Origin: Gigaspora rosea
Lineage: Eukaryota; Glomeromycota; Glomeromycetes; Diversisporales; Gigasporaceae
DNA: 64,000 nt
Direction: 5' to 3'
NCBI GenBank assembly: GCA_003550325.1
Contig: QKWP01000050.1
Span: 302,320-366,319 of the forward strand
Position numbers and translations under genes: made by a program. The notes beneath the pieces were generated by a model, which saw only the letters and a list, made by a program, of their open reading frames with translations, was not told where the DNA came from and searched no databases. Numbering within the stretch: position 1 is the first letter of the stretch; each line of letters opens with the position of its first letter. Positions 12,300 to 24,464 of the stretch are shown piece by piece.

Positions 12300-13126
12300 G
12301 ACATTGATTCTAAAACTCAGGTAGTTTTTTAGAATATCTCTTTTCTTTTTACTGAGGATTTTGACTTATTAGGCAGATATAAAACGAAATCAACAATTTG
12401 ATTACTTTTGTAAATAATATTCAAATATCTGATTTAATGAGTTTTCTTGAATCGTCATGATAACAAATACAATATAATTGAATGCTCAAGGTTTTGAGTG
12501 AACCATTTACCAAAAGAGAAAGAACATAATATAGGTTTATTCTTCCACCCATTTGAATTTCAAGTTTTTTTAATTGGTTATGGGTTCTGTGGATAGGGCA
12601 AGCTGTTCTAATGTATAGATGGGAATTTTTAAATATTCGAGGCTTATTACATACTGTGCAATAATTTTCAGAAAAATGAGGGTATTCAGAAAACTAAGGA
12701 TGAACCAAAGTTCCTATATTATCCATATTTTTATGATAATAATTAAGACATTATAGATAACAAATCAGGCATCTTACACCATACGTTGCAAGTATTTTAA
12801 ATAATTCAATTATAATCTTTTAGAACAATTGCTATTATAGCTGCATTAAAGAGCTAATCATATGTGAGCTCTTTAAGAAATTAAAAAAGAAAAGGTTTAG
12901 TAATCGAACCTAATTCTTCTATTATATCCCAGTTTTATAAAATTGCTAAATTCAAGATAAGTTTGGTCACTTTGAAAGATAGGATTTCCTTGCCATTAGT
13001 ACTGAAGGGTACTTCCCATAACATTATCATAGAACAAGCAACCCAATGTTTATTAACCAAGAGACAAGAATGCAAAACTTTATTAGTTTGAAGAAATCTA
13101 AAACTTGCATCAGGAACGGAGTGCAA
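12300..13126 (-). pseudogene. F-box protein remnant, copy A
   Basis: The minus-strand frame 13126-12935 reads an F-box-like segment, LHSCLLVNKHW, then IMLWEVPF, followed by FKVTKLILNL. This matches the F-box style common in Rhizophagus proteins (L-x-SC-LLVN-x-HW ... LW-x-x-PF), in which the F-box would recruit a target-binding protein to an SCF ubiquitin ligase. Downstream the frame is broken by stops, but fragments continue, for example CTVCNKPRIFKNSHLYIRT and KKLEIQMGGRINLYYVLS. They resemble the poorly conserved repeat region of such proteins. No start region precedes the box. Block B carries a more damaged relative at 30690-30900. Confidence 0.7.
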
Positions 13127-13129
13127 TGA

Positions 13130-14300
13130 AGTATATGGTTATATGTTTTTAAAATGTTTCCGTACAAATCAGTGCTTCCCTTTTTGTGAGTATCATAGGA
13201 TTAGTTATATAATTGAGCATCTAATTAAGTTATTCTCGTGATTGTTAACGTTAATGTTCATTGTATGAAAAACTGACACGAGGCTAACACGATAGATTGA
13301 TGCTTTCTGATGCAATATGTAGGTTTCAGAAAGTGTATTATTTCATACTAATTAAAATGTAAAAAGGTAACACCTATTTTAATAAAAAGGAGGAGTTCAA
13401 TTTCTTTGTAAAGTAGTCTACTAATAATGATTTCTTTTCACCATCATTAGTTTGCAATATAGAATTTCTATGCCCTTGTATCATATCGGCATAATAGATT
13501 CAATTGCTGATAAATGAAATATAAGTTATGCAGTACGTCGGAATCTTACTGGATTTAAAATCAACTTAAATACACTTATGCCAAAGCAAAATTTTAAATT
13601 CACTAAAATTATTAAGAATTTCGAACTAGAAGTAAATTTCGAATTCATTTATTGCATTTTCAATTTTAAAATTAAAAGCATTTGAGTTTAATTTAAAGAG
13701 CAATGCATCAAAGAGCTATTTTACATATATTTTCAATCTACACTAATTATTACAAATGAAGTTATCAGGATGATGGTTATTTGTGCAAGGACTTTGCCTT
13801 TTACATTTGCATCAATTCGCATTAATTGCCTAATATTCTTGTGAAATGCTCACAAGGTTATAACTTTTGAAGGAATGGGAATTATTTAGAAAGTGTTTCA
13901 GTTCATATGATCCAAAAAAGTCAGTTATTAAAATTAAATCAACTTAAAAATTTTAGTTGTGACAATTGATTAATTTGACTGCAATTTGATTGGAAAAATT
14001 TCGTGTTATAATTTTTCACGAATAATCGTGAAACATACATAAGAGTATTACTCAGAAGCCTATATATGAATTAAATTTTTGAAATTAAATTGCATAACAT
14101 GTCCCATAGTTTTAAAATTTAACATGTTTTAAAACAACTTGATATAAACTACTATATATTCTGTCCAATATAAAAATCAAAAAATCTTGAACTATAAAGT
14201 TATATTTTTCAAGCTTTGAGATTTAATTTGTTATATATTATCATTTAATTCGTGTTTTCTATTTTCTTTCCCTAATTTTTAGTCTGACATTACTAACAAT
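13130..14300. other. Non-coding tail conserved between blocks A and B
   Basis: Aligns with 31820-32630 and 33560-33740 of block B. Both copies are A/T-rich and full of stops. Insertions in block B at 31007, 32634 and 34225 have their empty sites near 13225, 14127 and 14806. Confidence 0.65.
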
Positions 14301-14305
14301 ACGGT

Positions 14306-14530
14306 GTGTACACAAACTGCAGATTATTCATGGGACCCGAAATTCTCGATTTTGATTGGCGTTTTCCGACTAACAAGTTTGATCAAACATTATTAGTCTT
14401 TGCTACGCATCGGACAATCAAAAATAATACTATTACTATTTATAATATTATCCTTATTGATAATGTTGTACGTCGAGATCGAATTTTCGTGGATTCCGAA
14501 TCAACTTGTGTTAATGAAATTCTAAACTGA
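14306..14530 (+). pseudogene. Unrecognised coding-like fragment, copy A
   Basis: An open frame of about 74 codons contains FDWRFPTNKFDQTLLVF and RRDRIFVDSESTCVNEILN, more diverse in composition than random A/T-rich sequence. It lacks a convincing ATG context. The equivalent stretch in block B (about 33755-33965) is frameshifted after FDCRLPNNKSDQT. I do not recognise the family; it could be one exon of a lost gene or chance. Confidence 0.3.
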
Positions 14531-14879
14531 CTCGGTTGGTTAGAAATTCATATTTCACTTTACAAATGTAATCGAAAATTAATTTAACATCTAATCATTA
14601 TTAAATCATTAAAAATATTAAAAAAATCAAAATTGAAATTTTATTCGCCAAAATTTCTCTATATTATAAATATTTAAAAATGACCGAGTCATAAGAATAA
14701 TTATTTTTTATCTCACAATAAATTTGAAAAGCTTGCTATATTTTTTAATGGCAAAATTATTAATAAATGTCATGCAATTTTTATTTTTAACACGAGAAGA
14801 TTATGGGTTTGTATAAAATTCTTCAAGATACATTAAGTACAATTATTGAACTGCCTTGGTCAAAAGCATTCAACTTACG

Positions 14880-17800
14880 AAATCTTGAGATATTAACATA
14901 AAATTTGTCGGTATGTAGAATATATGACATACCTTATAGTCATATAAAGGTGCTTTGATGTGTATTAGTTTTTTCTAAAAATATGTAATTTAAATTAAGC
15001 TTTATATGTGATAAATTAAAAAATTAAATAAATCTGTTCATTTAAAAATTGAGCAACTTATACAAGACGAAGTTTTTTGAATCCAGTTGTCACTAATAAA
15101 TTTCTTAATCGAGTTCAAGTTGATTTAATTTCAATGACGAGCTTCTAAATAGAGGTTTTAATTATATCTGTCATATGGAGTAGAATTTGTTCTTTATTGC
15201 TTAACTCGAATTGGATAAGTATGCAATTTCAAAATTGTCTCGCGGAAGTTAGCTTTATCCTAATAATCACGCTTGTATTAATTGAAATAGCTATATGAAT
15301 ATATGACTAGAATATATGCATAAATAGCTTTGTGATGTATTTTTATTATTATTATTTCATTCTATTCGTATTAAAGCGTAATAACTAATTGTTAAATAAT
15401 TTAATAAATAGTAAATTGGAACAATTAATAATAAATATTAATTTTTCGTGTGCTTATAATTGAAATTGAATATGCGCTAAATGGATTCAAAAACTACTTT
15501 AAGGTTATTTTAAATTCTTAACAATTTTTGAGTGCATTTAAGAAGATTTATTGAAAAATTGAAATCGTGACAATTTGACAAATTCTCCGATTCTAATATA
15601 GTGCCGTAATTTTGTAGAAAGTCACACCTTTTTGCAAAGTGGAATGATTTGAAATTTATAGTGATTTTTACTATTGTAATCTAAACTTCCAGATTCTCCG
15701 ATTTCCCAAAGGGTATATCTGTCAAGTGTATGTCAAGAAATTTTCAGGGCAATGACTTAAAGGATTTGCAAATGTAAAATTTATGACGATCTATATGCTT
15801 TATGAAAAAAGATAGTTTTCACTTCTAAACTAACATTTGTATCTTACGATATAATATGTATTCTTTATAATAGCAAGAAATTTTTGTTATTTCATATTTT
15901 TGTACTCTTTATGTTTTTTTTTCCTTTTACGCCAAAACCTTTGAAGTATCTTCAAAATCAATCTTTGAAATTGATTGGTTGGAATTCACGTTATTATCTA
16001 CATAAACTCAATGCAAAGATTCTTTGTTATATACATTTAATTATTCTCATCTATATTTTTTATTGAATATAGATTGAATTGTCATTAACAATTTAAAGGA
16101 TCTAAACAGAATTCGCTTTCAAGACACATTCGAACCAATCATTGCTTAGAAGTTTTTTTTTTTACATATTTTAATATAGTCTCTTGATAATTGCTAAATG
16201 GTGTTTAAATTTCATTTAAAAAATGTAAAGATGCTAATTTTCGCTTTATTTTATTTTCAAATTAGATATTATCTTAAGAATTGATTTTAATAAAATATTG
16301 ATCATAGTTTCGATATAAAATATAATTTTGTTTAAACTAGGGAACAGTAAGTAACTGTTGAGATTCGGAGCCTTAATATTTAGATTTTAATTTTATAGAT
16401 TTCTTTAAAAAATTTATGAAATATATCCATATATCAATTGAAGTAACAAGCCTAGCCACAAACAACAGTAATAAAGGTAATTTAACATTTATTATTAATA
16501 TTCGTTTAATAAATTCATATACAGTATTTAAATTTAGTAATTTTTATTATATAATATCTTTAATAGAACTTTTGCTAATCACCATTTCGCCAACAATCTA
16601 CATCTAGCCAGCACTTTGCTATAAGTCAGGCCAATCCTAACTTAAATCGATCAACTTTGTCTTCAAAACGATTGTTAGCAAAATTGGGTTATCTTTTCTC
16701 TCTTTAGGATGTACAGTACATACATGAAGATATATTGCAATTGCTGAATTATTGTAGCATGGAAGTAATAAATAGGAAACTCCCATTCAACTTCCTTTTA
16801 CCTGATTTAATGATCTAAATACCAATACTTACGAATGAATTAATTTCAATAAAGTGAAATTAAGAAATGTAAAGTACAATAAATGCTATAAATTCAAAAG
16901 ATCATATTTAAATTATTGCATGCTAAAACATGCCAACATATGAAAAACTGTCAGTTTATCATAAAGGAATTAAATGTCAGATTAAAAAAAGTCTTTATCT
17001 ATCCGGTGGTTTGCTATAATAGCACTTATCAAATAACTTTGGTATTTGGTAATTGCAATCATTATAAACCATTCCTCGTAAATGACACTGTTATTTTATT
17101 CTACACGGTTAATCACTTGTTATTTCGCTACAAAATTAATTTATTAGTTTCTGGACCTCTTTAGAACTTAAAAGCTATTATAAAGAACATTACTCTATAT
17201 TGAAAAGTAATATTTGAACAATGCAATACAAAACTTTTAAGCCAAACAATTGTAAAAAATAAAATAAGTATATTTAGCTCGCCATTCTTGCACCGTAATC
17301 ATGCAAGATGGTGCACCATTTTGATGCACATTGGCGACGCAAAATGCTCTGCACCAGAGCCATAACTGTATCTTTAAATTGGAGCGTAACAACATAGGAT
17401 AAGCACATATTTTTACAAGATTATAAAATTCATTTGATTGGAGACCCAAAAGTGATTATTGAAAATCAAATCAATTAAAAATTCTTTCGATACGCGAAAA
17501 TGAATTTATTACATATTAATAAAAGCAAAGAAAGCATTTTTTAATACTAAAATAATTTTACTCTATTTTTCAACCATTAGATTTTTATTTAAGAACTCGT
17601 TACATTGACATGTTACTACTCCATAATCAATATTATTGTTTTATTATACTACATATTATAGATAGTTTCTTTTTTACTTGATATATAATAACGTATATAT
17701 ATCTTAGTTCGGTTAAAATAAATCATGTTAAAATTTTTAATATTGCTTAGCATGTTTGATAAATGTATAAAGTTTTACATTAGTATAACTCTCACGGTTT

Positions 17801-18205
17801 AACAATTTATTAATCTATTGTTTGGCTTAATATTTAAACGTAGTATAAACTCAATAAACTCTACCAATTACCCAAATACCCTACTTTTGTTTATATGAAA
17901 TTTCTGGGGAAAGCGATTGGAAACGATTAGAAAAGATATTCTGCTAGAAACACTAAAAACTAAAAAATTTTACTTATAAATGAGATAGATACCTTAAGTT
18001 TAACTTATTATGTTTAAGCGGGTGGACTACAACCGTATATCGTATATTTCAATTGTTTATATTAATAATTCGTGTAACAATTATTTCGGGGTCTCCTATG
18101 CTGGTATTACCTAAGTAGTATGAGGTATAATATACGTTGCGTGTATATCAAAAATTAAAAATGCGTATGACGTATATATACGTATGCTAGAATATGCGTC
18201 TAACA
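14880..18205. other. Gene-poor A/T-rich interval
   Basis: Only short unconvincing ORFs on both strands. A G/C-richer patch at 17280-17400 has short open frames in more than one frame on the minus strand (one contains MALVQSILRRQCASKW) but no family could be recognised. Confidence 0.5.
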
Positions 18206-18415
18206 TACTTACTTGTCAGATATACTAACTTGTATGAGTATATAATTATTTGTTAGAAGCGCAGATATTTATATTAAAAAAAAATGTTTACACCCGACAA
18301 TTACATATTTAATACGTAATTATTTTTATTGATAAATTGTTTTCGCGAATATCAATTTAATGCAAATACAATATTAATATGCAAATATTATATATTGTTA
18401 TTATTTCATAGACTA

Positions 18416-19684
18416 TCATTCTTGTTCAAGTCCATGTTCACGCTCTTTGATTGTATTGGCAATTCGTAATTCTCTTAGTTTCTCTTTTCTTTCTTCAATT
18501 AAAAGCATACGATCTTCATATTCCAATTTTTCCATTGGTGTCATTAATGATTCATTGGTACTTTTTGTATCTGAAACAAAATCATTTTTATCTGAACTAC
18601 TTTTGGTTGATTTTTGAGGTTTCTTATTTTTGGAAGTTGTATAGAGCTTTTTTTTGTTGAAGTACTAGCTTTCGTTTGCCTGCTAGTATTATTAAATTAA
18701 TATATATTATAAGTTGAATAAAATTTGGTATTAAATTAATTAAATAATTTTGCTTACTGCTTCATTTGATAGCTGAAATTTTTCGCTTGATACCACTTTT
18801 ATCATGTCCACTAAGATCAATATTATAGTTTTTTTTTAATTTCTATTCTCTTAAAATATCGCATATCCAACTTCTGTTCCCTGAAATTAAAAAAACTACG
18901 ATTTAAATAAACAAATTTTCATGTTTATTATTTATCATTTACCAGAATTTGCTTTTAAAAACCTGTATAATTATTAATGGGGGTTTTTTTTGCAAACTAA
19001 ACCTGATAAGTAATAATTAATAAACTTGAAAACCAAGCCTCATCTTTTTTAAAATGGCCATCATTAATTTCCTTCATGATTGCTTAATGAATGTGCTGCT
19101 GCACAATTTGTGCTATTAGGTGCTGCATACCAATCATTATTAGAAACTTTTGAGATATTTGGATTAAACGATGCAATGATATAAGGTTTTTGATAAAATT
19201 GAACCATCTATTTAAAAAAATATATATATATTTACTTTTTAGATAACTAATTTATATTTAATATATATTTAAAATTATTTACCAATAACATTTTCGTATG
19301 TCATTAAATGTATTAAAAATAGAATTCACTTTTTCTGTTAATCAAGATTCCATTTCTATTTTAATTTCAGGAGCAAATATTTTTTCGTGTAAATTTCTAT
19401 ATGTAAAAATAATATAAATAATTTTTATATATTTTATTGATTAAAAAAATTATTATTATATTACTTAAATCTTTAAATGCAGCTAACGGCTCTTCCCAAC
19501 CTTCAATATTAAACACATAAGCAACTCCCTCTGGGCTTGTTGCAGGATACTCAACAGGTGTTAATGTATGATTAACAACATGAGATGTTAATTCTTTTGT
19601 AAAATAAGTCACTGTATTTTCATCATTTATTTCATATGCAATTGCCGAATCATATTTAGCATCAGATTCTTCATCCGAGGTCAA
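18416..19684 (-). pseudogene. Multi-exon gene of unknown function, duplicate copy 1
   Basis: The minus-strand coding pieces, 5' to 3', are TSDEESDAKYDSAIAYEI to GWEEPLAAFKD (19684-19465, ending at a GT donor); a short exon near 19285-19398; QFYQKPYIIASFNPNISKV and WYAAPNSTNC (about 19080-19207); a GHDKSGIKRKISAIK segment (about 18780); and a Lys/Glu-rich coiled-coil-like tail ending MEKLEYEDRMLLIEERKE then RELRIANTIKEREHGLEQE with TGA at 18416-18418. The start codon is TTG where copy 2 has ATG. The FNIEG-WEEP region is intact here but frameshifted in copy 2. A run of eight A separates two frames in the tail. It resembles a paralogous hypothetical family of glomeromycete genomes; no biochemical role is assigned. 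Confidence 0.65.
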
Positions 19685-20019
19685 GCTCTATTAATTATTA
19701 CCTTAATTAGAAATTTTATTAAATTATTTATTTCTTAATATACGTATAAGCTGTTATTTACATCAACAGCTCCATGCTTTCCAAACGCTTAAGACGTTTA
19801 AGATCTTCTCATAAATCGTCTCAATTCCATTAATAACTTGAATAGTAAAATTATTTCTAAAAAATATATATTATCATTATCATTATCCAACAAGAATCCC
19901 AAAATTTTCAAATGTATATTTTAAACAGCATATTTTACCCGTTGAAAAAATTGTAAGTAAAAGAGAATCCCAAAAATATCGTTATAAACATTTATTTAAT
20001 TAATTAATAACGTATTATT

Positions 20020-20170
20020 TGAATAATCAATCTTCGTGATCATATATATGTAATCAATTATTCTTTATTACAAACTTTTGATTTAATATCGACAAATAAT
20101 CAATCTTCGTGATCATACATATGTAATCGATTATTCTTTATTACAAACTTTTAATTTAATATCGACGAAT
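20020..20170. repeat. Tandem repeat of about 70 bp
   Basis: Two and a half units of AATCAATCTTCGTGATCATA then a GTAATCAATTATTCTTTATT segment lie at the right end of duplicate copy 1. A shortened version exists in copy 2 (about 23870-24000). Confidence 0.75.
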
Positions 20171-20241
20171 AATCAATGTTTAATCGTCATATATACATAA
20201 TCTTAAATTACAAATTTATCGCTATATACACATAAGTATGA

Positions 20242-20975
20242 ACCCATTGCTTGACTTCTTTCATCTCTGCCATCTATCAAAAGCATAGTCTTCATTTGAA
20301 TGAAATCCATCCTCGCTTACTTTTTGCATTTGCATAATTCCAAGTGGAATACATTTTTCTTTTTTGTAAGCGATAGTTTTGTTTTACTTCTATGAGGTGG
20401 ATCTTGTTTGACCAACTTTTGTAGGGAAGTTTCCTACTTTACTTCCATGAGGTGGATCTTGTTTGACCAACTTTTGTAGGGAAGTTCCCTACAAAAGTTG
20501 GTCTGGCATGGAAGTAAAACAAACATAGTTCGATTCGAGTCTCAGGAAATGTTTCCATTTCTCTAGTTCGACGTTATCCTCAAGTTTGAGAAGGTACAAG
20601 TTTCTCGCTGAAAGAACATGAATCTCCCCCCTATATCAGAATAACTATCAACATCAAATATTCAATACCTTAATAAAAAGAAAATGAAATGACTTCCAGG
20701 AGTGTTTTATATGATCGGATGTGAATGTTCCATGAAACAACGGGTATGATGATGTCATTTTCAAGTGTCCTTCTGTCAACATTTCTTGAAAAAAATGATA
20801 TTATTTTTCCAATAATGTAATACAAAGTCAGAACGCGATGCAAGATAATCAAGTACATAATTTACAATTAATACATACAAAAATTGTACATTTGAATCAA
20901 AATGTTTTAGATCAAGTATGCCTACTTGGCGTTCCGTTGTGATAATACACGGAGAAAAAAAAAAAAAAAAAAAAA
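20242..20975. other. Non-coding sequence before the gap
   Basis: Apart from the repeat cluster at 20381-20525 nothing is recognised. It ends in a run of A directly abutting the N run. Confidence 0.5.
20381..20525. repeat. Direct plus inverted repeat cluster
   Basis: GAGGTGGATCTTGTTTGACC followed by AACTTTTGTAGGGAAGTT occurs twice in direct orientation, then CCCTACAAAAGTTGGTC in inverted orientation, flanked by GTTTTACTTC and GAAGTAAAAC. It would fold into a hairpin of about 140 bp and is probably a MITE with a duplicated arm. Confidence 0.7.
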
Positions 20976-21958
20976 NNNNNNNNNNNNNNNNNNNNNNNNN
21001 NNNNNNNNNNNNNNNNNNNNNNNNNNNNNNNNNNNNNNNNNNNNNNNNNNNNNNNNNNNNNNNNNNNNNNNNNNNNNNNNNNNNNNNNNNNNNNNNNNNN
21101 NNNNNNNNNNNNNNNNNNNNNNNNNNNNNNNNNNNNNNNNNNNNNNNNNNNNNNNNNNNNNNNNNNNNNNNNNNNNNNNNNNNNNNNNNNNNNNNNNNNN
21201 NNNNNNNNNNNNNNNNNNNNNNNNNNNNNNNNNNNNNNNNNNNNNNNNNNNNNNNNNNNNNNNNNNNNNNNNNNNNNNNNNNNNNNNNNNNNNNNNNNNN
21301 NNNNNNNNNNNNNNNNNNNNNNNNNNNNNNNNNNNNNNNNNNNNNNNNNNNNNNNNNNNNNNNNNNNNNNNNNNNNNNNNNNNNNNNNNNNNNNNNNNNN
21401 NNNNNNNNNNNNNNNNNNNNNNNNNNNNNNNNNNNNNNNNNNNNNNNNNNNNNNNNNNNNNNNNNNNNNNNNNNNNNNNNNNNNNNNNNNNNNNNNNNNN
21501 NNNNNNNNNNNNNNNNNNNNNNNNNNNNNNNNNNNNNNNNNNNNNNNNNNNNNNNNNNNNNNNNNNNNNNNNNNNNNNNNNNNNNNNNNNNNNNNNNNNN
21601 NNNNNNNNNNNNNNNNNNNNNNNNNNNNNNNNNNNNNNNNNNNNNNNNNNNNNNNNNNNNNNNNNNNNNNNNNNNNNNNNNNNNNNNNNNNNNNNNNNNN
21701 NNNNNNNNNNNNNNNNNNNNNNNNNNNNNNNNNNNNNNNNNNNNNNNNNNNNNNNNNNNNNNNNNNNNNNNNNNNNNNNNNNNNNNNNNNNNNNNNNNNN
21801 NNNNNNNNNNNNNNNNNNNNNNNNNNNNNNNNNNNNNNNNNNNNNNNNNNNNNNNNNNNNNNNNNNNNNNNNNNNNNNNNNNNNNNNNNNNNNNNNNNNN
21901 NNNNNNNNNNNNNNNNNNNNNNNNNNNNNNNNNNNNNNNNNNNNNNNNNNNNNNNNNN
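20976..21958. other. Assembly gap (run of N)
   Basis: 983 consecutive N. The left edge is a poly-A run and the right edge is exactly the first base of duplicate copy 2, which suggests that repeat-induced assembly ambiguity caused the gap. Confidence 1.
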
Positions 21959-24054
21959 TACTTACTTGTCAGATATACTAACTTGTATGAGTATATAATT
22001 ATTTGTTAGAAGCGCAGATATTTATATTAAAAAAAAATGTTTACACCCGACAATTACATATTTAATACGTAATTATTTTTATTGATAAATTGTTTTCGCG
22101 AATATCAATTTAATGCAAATACAATATTAATATGCAAATATTATATATTGTTATTATTTCATAGACTATCATTCTTGTTCAAGTCCATGTTCACGCTCTT
22201 TGATTGTATTGGCAATTCGTAATTCTCTTAGTTTCTCTTTTCTTTCTTCAATTAAAAGCATACGATCTTCATATTCCAATTTTTCCATTGGTGTCATTAA
22301 TGATTCATTGGTACTTTTTGTATCTGAAACAAAATCATTTTTATCTGAACTACTTTTGGTTGATTTTTGAGGTTTCTTATTTTTGGAAGTTGTATAGAGC
22401 TTTTTTTTGTTGAAGTACTAGCTTTCGTTTGCCTGCTAGTATTATTAAATTAATATATATTATAAGTTGAATAAAATTTGGTATTAAATTAATTAAATAA
22501 TTTTACTTACTGCTTCATTTGATAGCTGAAATTTTTCGCTTGATACCACTTTTATCATGTCCACTAAGATCAATATTATAGTTTTTTTTTAATTTCTATT
22601 CTCTTAAAATATCGCATATCCAACTTCTGTTCCCTGAAATTAAAAAAATTAAATACAGTATAGCTGCTACGATTAAAACAAAAATTTCATGTACCGGTAT
22701 TTTATTTATCATTTACCAGAATTTGCTTTTAAAAACCTGTATAATTATTAATCGGGGTTTTTTTTGCAAACTAAACCTGATAAGTAATATTAAAAAACTT
22801 GAAAACTAAGCCTCATCTTTTTTGGTACAAAGAAGTAACCTTAAATGGCCGTCATTAATTTCAATTGTTTTCCTTCACGATTGCTAAATGAATGTGCTGA
22901 CTCTGCACAATTTGTGCTATTAGGTGCTGCATACCAATCATTATTAGAAACTTTTGAGATATTTGGATTAAGTGATGCAATGATATAAGGTTTTTGATAA
23001 AATTGAGCCCAATCTATTTAAAAAAAAATATTTTTTTTTTTTACTTTTTAGATGACTAATTTATATTTAATATATATTTAAAATTATTTACCAATAACAT
23101 TTTCGTATGTCATTAATGTATTAAAAATTAATTCACTTTTTCTGTCATTGCTATTAACAAAGATTCCATTTCTATTTTAATTTTAGGTGCAAATCTTTTT
23201 TCGTGTAAGTATCTATATCTAAAAATATTATAAATAATTTTTAATAAATTACTATATATTTTGTTGATTAAAAAACTATTATTATATTACGTACATCTTT
23301 AAATACAGCTAACGGCTTTTCACACCTTCAATATTAAACACATAAGCAACTCCCTCTGCACTTGTTGCAGGATACTCAACAGATGTTAATGTATGATTAA
23401 CAACATGAGATGTTAATTCTTTCGTAAAATAAGTCACTGTATTTTCATCATTTATTTCATATGCAATTGCTGAATCATATTCAGCATCAGATTCTTCATC
23501 CGAGGTCATGCTCTATTAATTATTACCTTAATTAAAATTTAATTAAATTATTTATTTCTTAATATATGTATAAGCTGTTATTTACATCAACAGTTCCATA
23601 ATTTTCAAAGCTTCCAACACTTAAGACGTTTAAGATCCTCTTTATAAATCGTCTCAATTCCATCAATAACTTGAATAGTAAAATTATCTATTTTTTATTC
23701 TAAAAATTATATATTATCGTTATCTTTATCCAACAAGAATCCCAAAATTTTTAAATATATATTTTTAAATAGCATATTTTACCCATTGAAAAAATTGCAA
23801 GTAAAAGAGAATTACAAAAATATCATTATAAACATTTTATTTAATTAATACCGCATTATTTGAATAATCAATCTTTGTGATCATATATATGTAATCAATT
23901 ATTCTTTATTACAAGCTTTTGATTTAATATCGATGTCATATATACATAATTGATATTCTTTATTACAAACTTATAATTTAATATTGGTGAATAATCAATG
24001 TTTAATCATCATACAGTATATACTTAATCTTAAATTATATACACATAAGTATGA
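21959..24054. repeat. Direct duplication flanking the gap, copy 2
   Basis: Second copy of 18206-20241 in the same orientation. It has small segments that copy 1 lost, for example around 22838-22870 and 22900, and so looks closer to the ancestral form. Confidence 0.9.
22169..23509 (-). pseudogene. Multi-exon gene of unknown function, duplicate copy 2
   Basis: Same exon order as the copy at 18416-19684. The ATG at 23509-23507 is present (MTSDEESDAEYDSAIAYEIN). One base is missing after FNIEG, so the frame stops within a few codons (VKSR then stop), whereas copy 1 reads on through WEEPLAAFKD. The middle exon (about 22841-23016) is longer than in copy 1 and reads WAQFYQKPYIIASLNPNISK to NREGKQLKLMTAI before a TAA. 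The coiled-coil-like tail ends at TGA 22169-22171. An open + strand frame at 22204-22413 is its antisense shadow. No function assigned. Confidence 0.65.
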
Positions 24055-24110
24055 TCGGTATTACTGATCATACTTATGTGTATATAATTTAAGATTACGT
24101 ATGTATGACC
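24017..24110. repeat. Near-perfect palindrome at the end of duplicate copy 2
   Basis: The arm ATCTTAAATTATATACACAT followed by AAGTATGATC is mirrored across a short TATTAC centre. Copy 1 has only the left arm. Related words (AAGTATGATCGGTATGATAG) are repeated at 24340-24410. Confidence 0.85.
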
Positions 24111-24119
24111 TGTGATTAT

Positions 24120-24320
24120 TTTTCACTGTGCAAACTGTGCGCAGCACACAGAAACAAAATTTTGAGCACATTTTTTTCAGTAGATGTGCGGATACCGCAC
24201 AGAGAAAAAATTGTCATTTTGTAAGTAGTGCGCACAGTTGCAAGCATATTCTCAGTTATTTTTTTTATTCGCTATACAGAAAAAGCTTATGTATTGTGCA
24301 GTATCCGCACAGTAAATTTT
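24120..24320. repeat. Short inverted-repeat cluster with TGTGCGGATACCGCACAG
   Basis: Words GTGCGGATAC, TATCCGCACAG and CACTGTGC recur on both strands over about 200 bp, suggesting a small palindromic element. Boundaries are not clear. The two ORFs over it (24128-24322 and antisense 24252-24437) are not credible genes. Confidence 0.5.
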
Positions 24321-24464
24321 AATTGAAAAATTAACACTGATTGGTATGATAGTTTTATTATACACAAGTATGATCGGTATGATAGTTTTACTATACACAT
24401 GAGTATGATACTCAATTATAATCCTACTCAACTGCATTCATACCTCATACTATACTACTTTAGG

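Larger units (their letters stand above)
5365..14873. repeat. Segmental duplication, block A
   Basis: Colinear with block B (about 25790-34634). The homology starts near ACTCCATTAACAACC upstream of the kinase and ends near TTGGTCAAAAGCATTCA. In order it covers the kinase-TPR gene, its 3' flank (to about 8545), the F-box remnant (12850 onward) and the non-coding tail with the 14306-14530 reading frame. Segment 8545-12850 has no counterpart in block B. Block A lacks six insertions found in block B and so preserves their empty target sites. Confidence 0.9.
18206..20241. repeat. Direct duplication flanking the gap, copy 1
   Basis: Nearly identical to 21959-24054, starting TACTTACTTGTCAGATATAC and ending near ATACACATAAGTATGA. 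Copy 1 has several small deletions relative to copy 2 inside the contained gene. The left border of copy 2 coincides with the end of the N run, so the true length of the duplication is unknown. Confidence 0.9.

Noticed and set aside
17237..17449. G/C-richer minus-strand ORF
   Set aside because: Two frames look equally open over about 40 codons, neither has a start in context or a recognisable family.
18451..18660. Plus-strand ORF repeated at 22204-22413 (MYWQFVILL...)
   Set aside because: Starts at a non-ATG codon and is antisense to the charged coiled-coil-like tail of the duplicated minus-strand gene.
20918..22009. Long plus-strand ORFs of 351-363 codons
   Set aside because: Almost entirely the run of N; not sequence.
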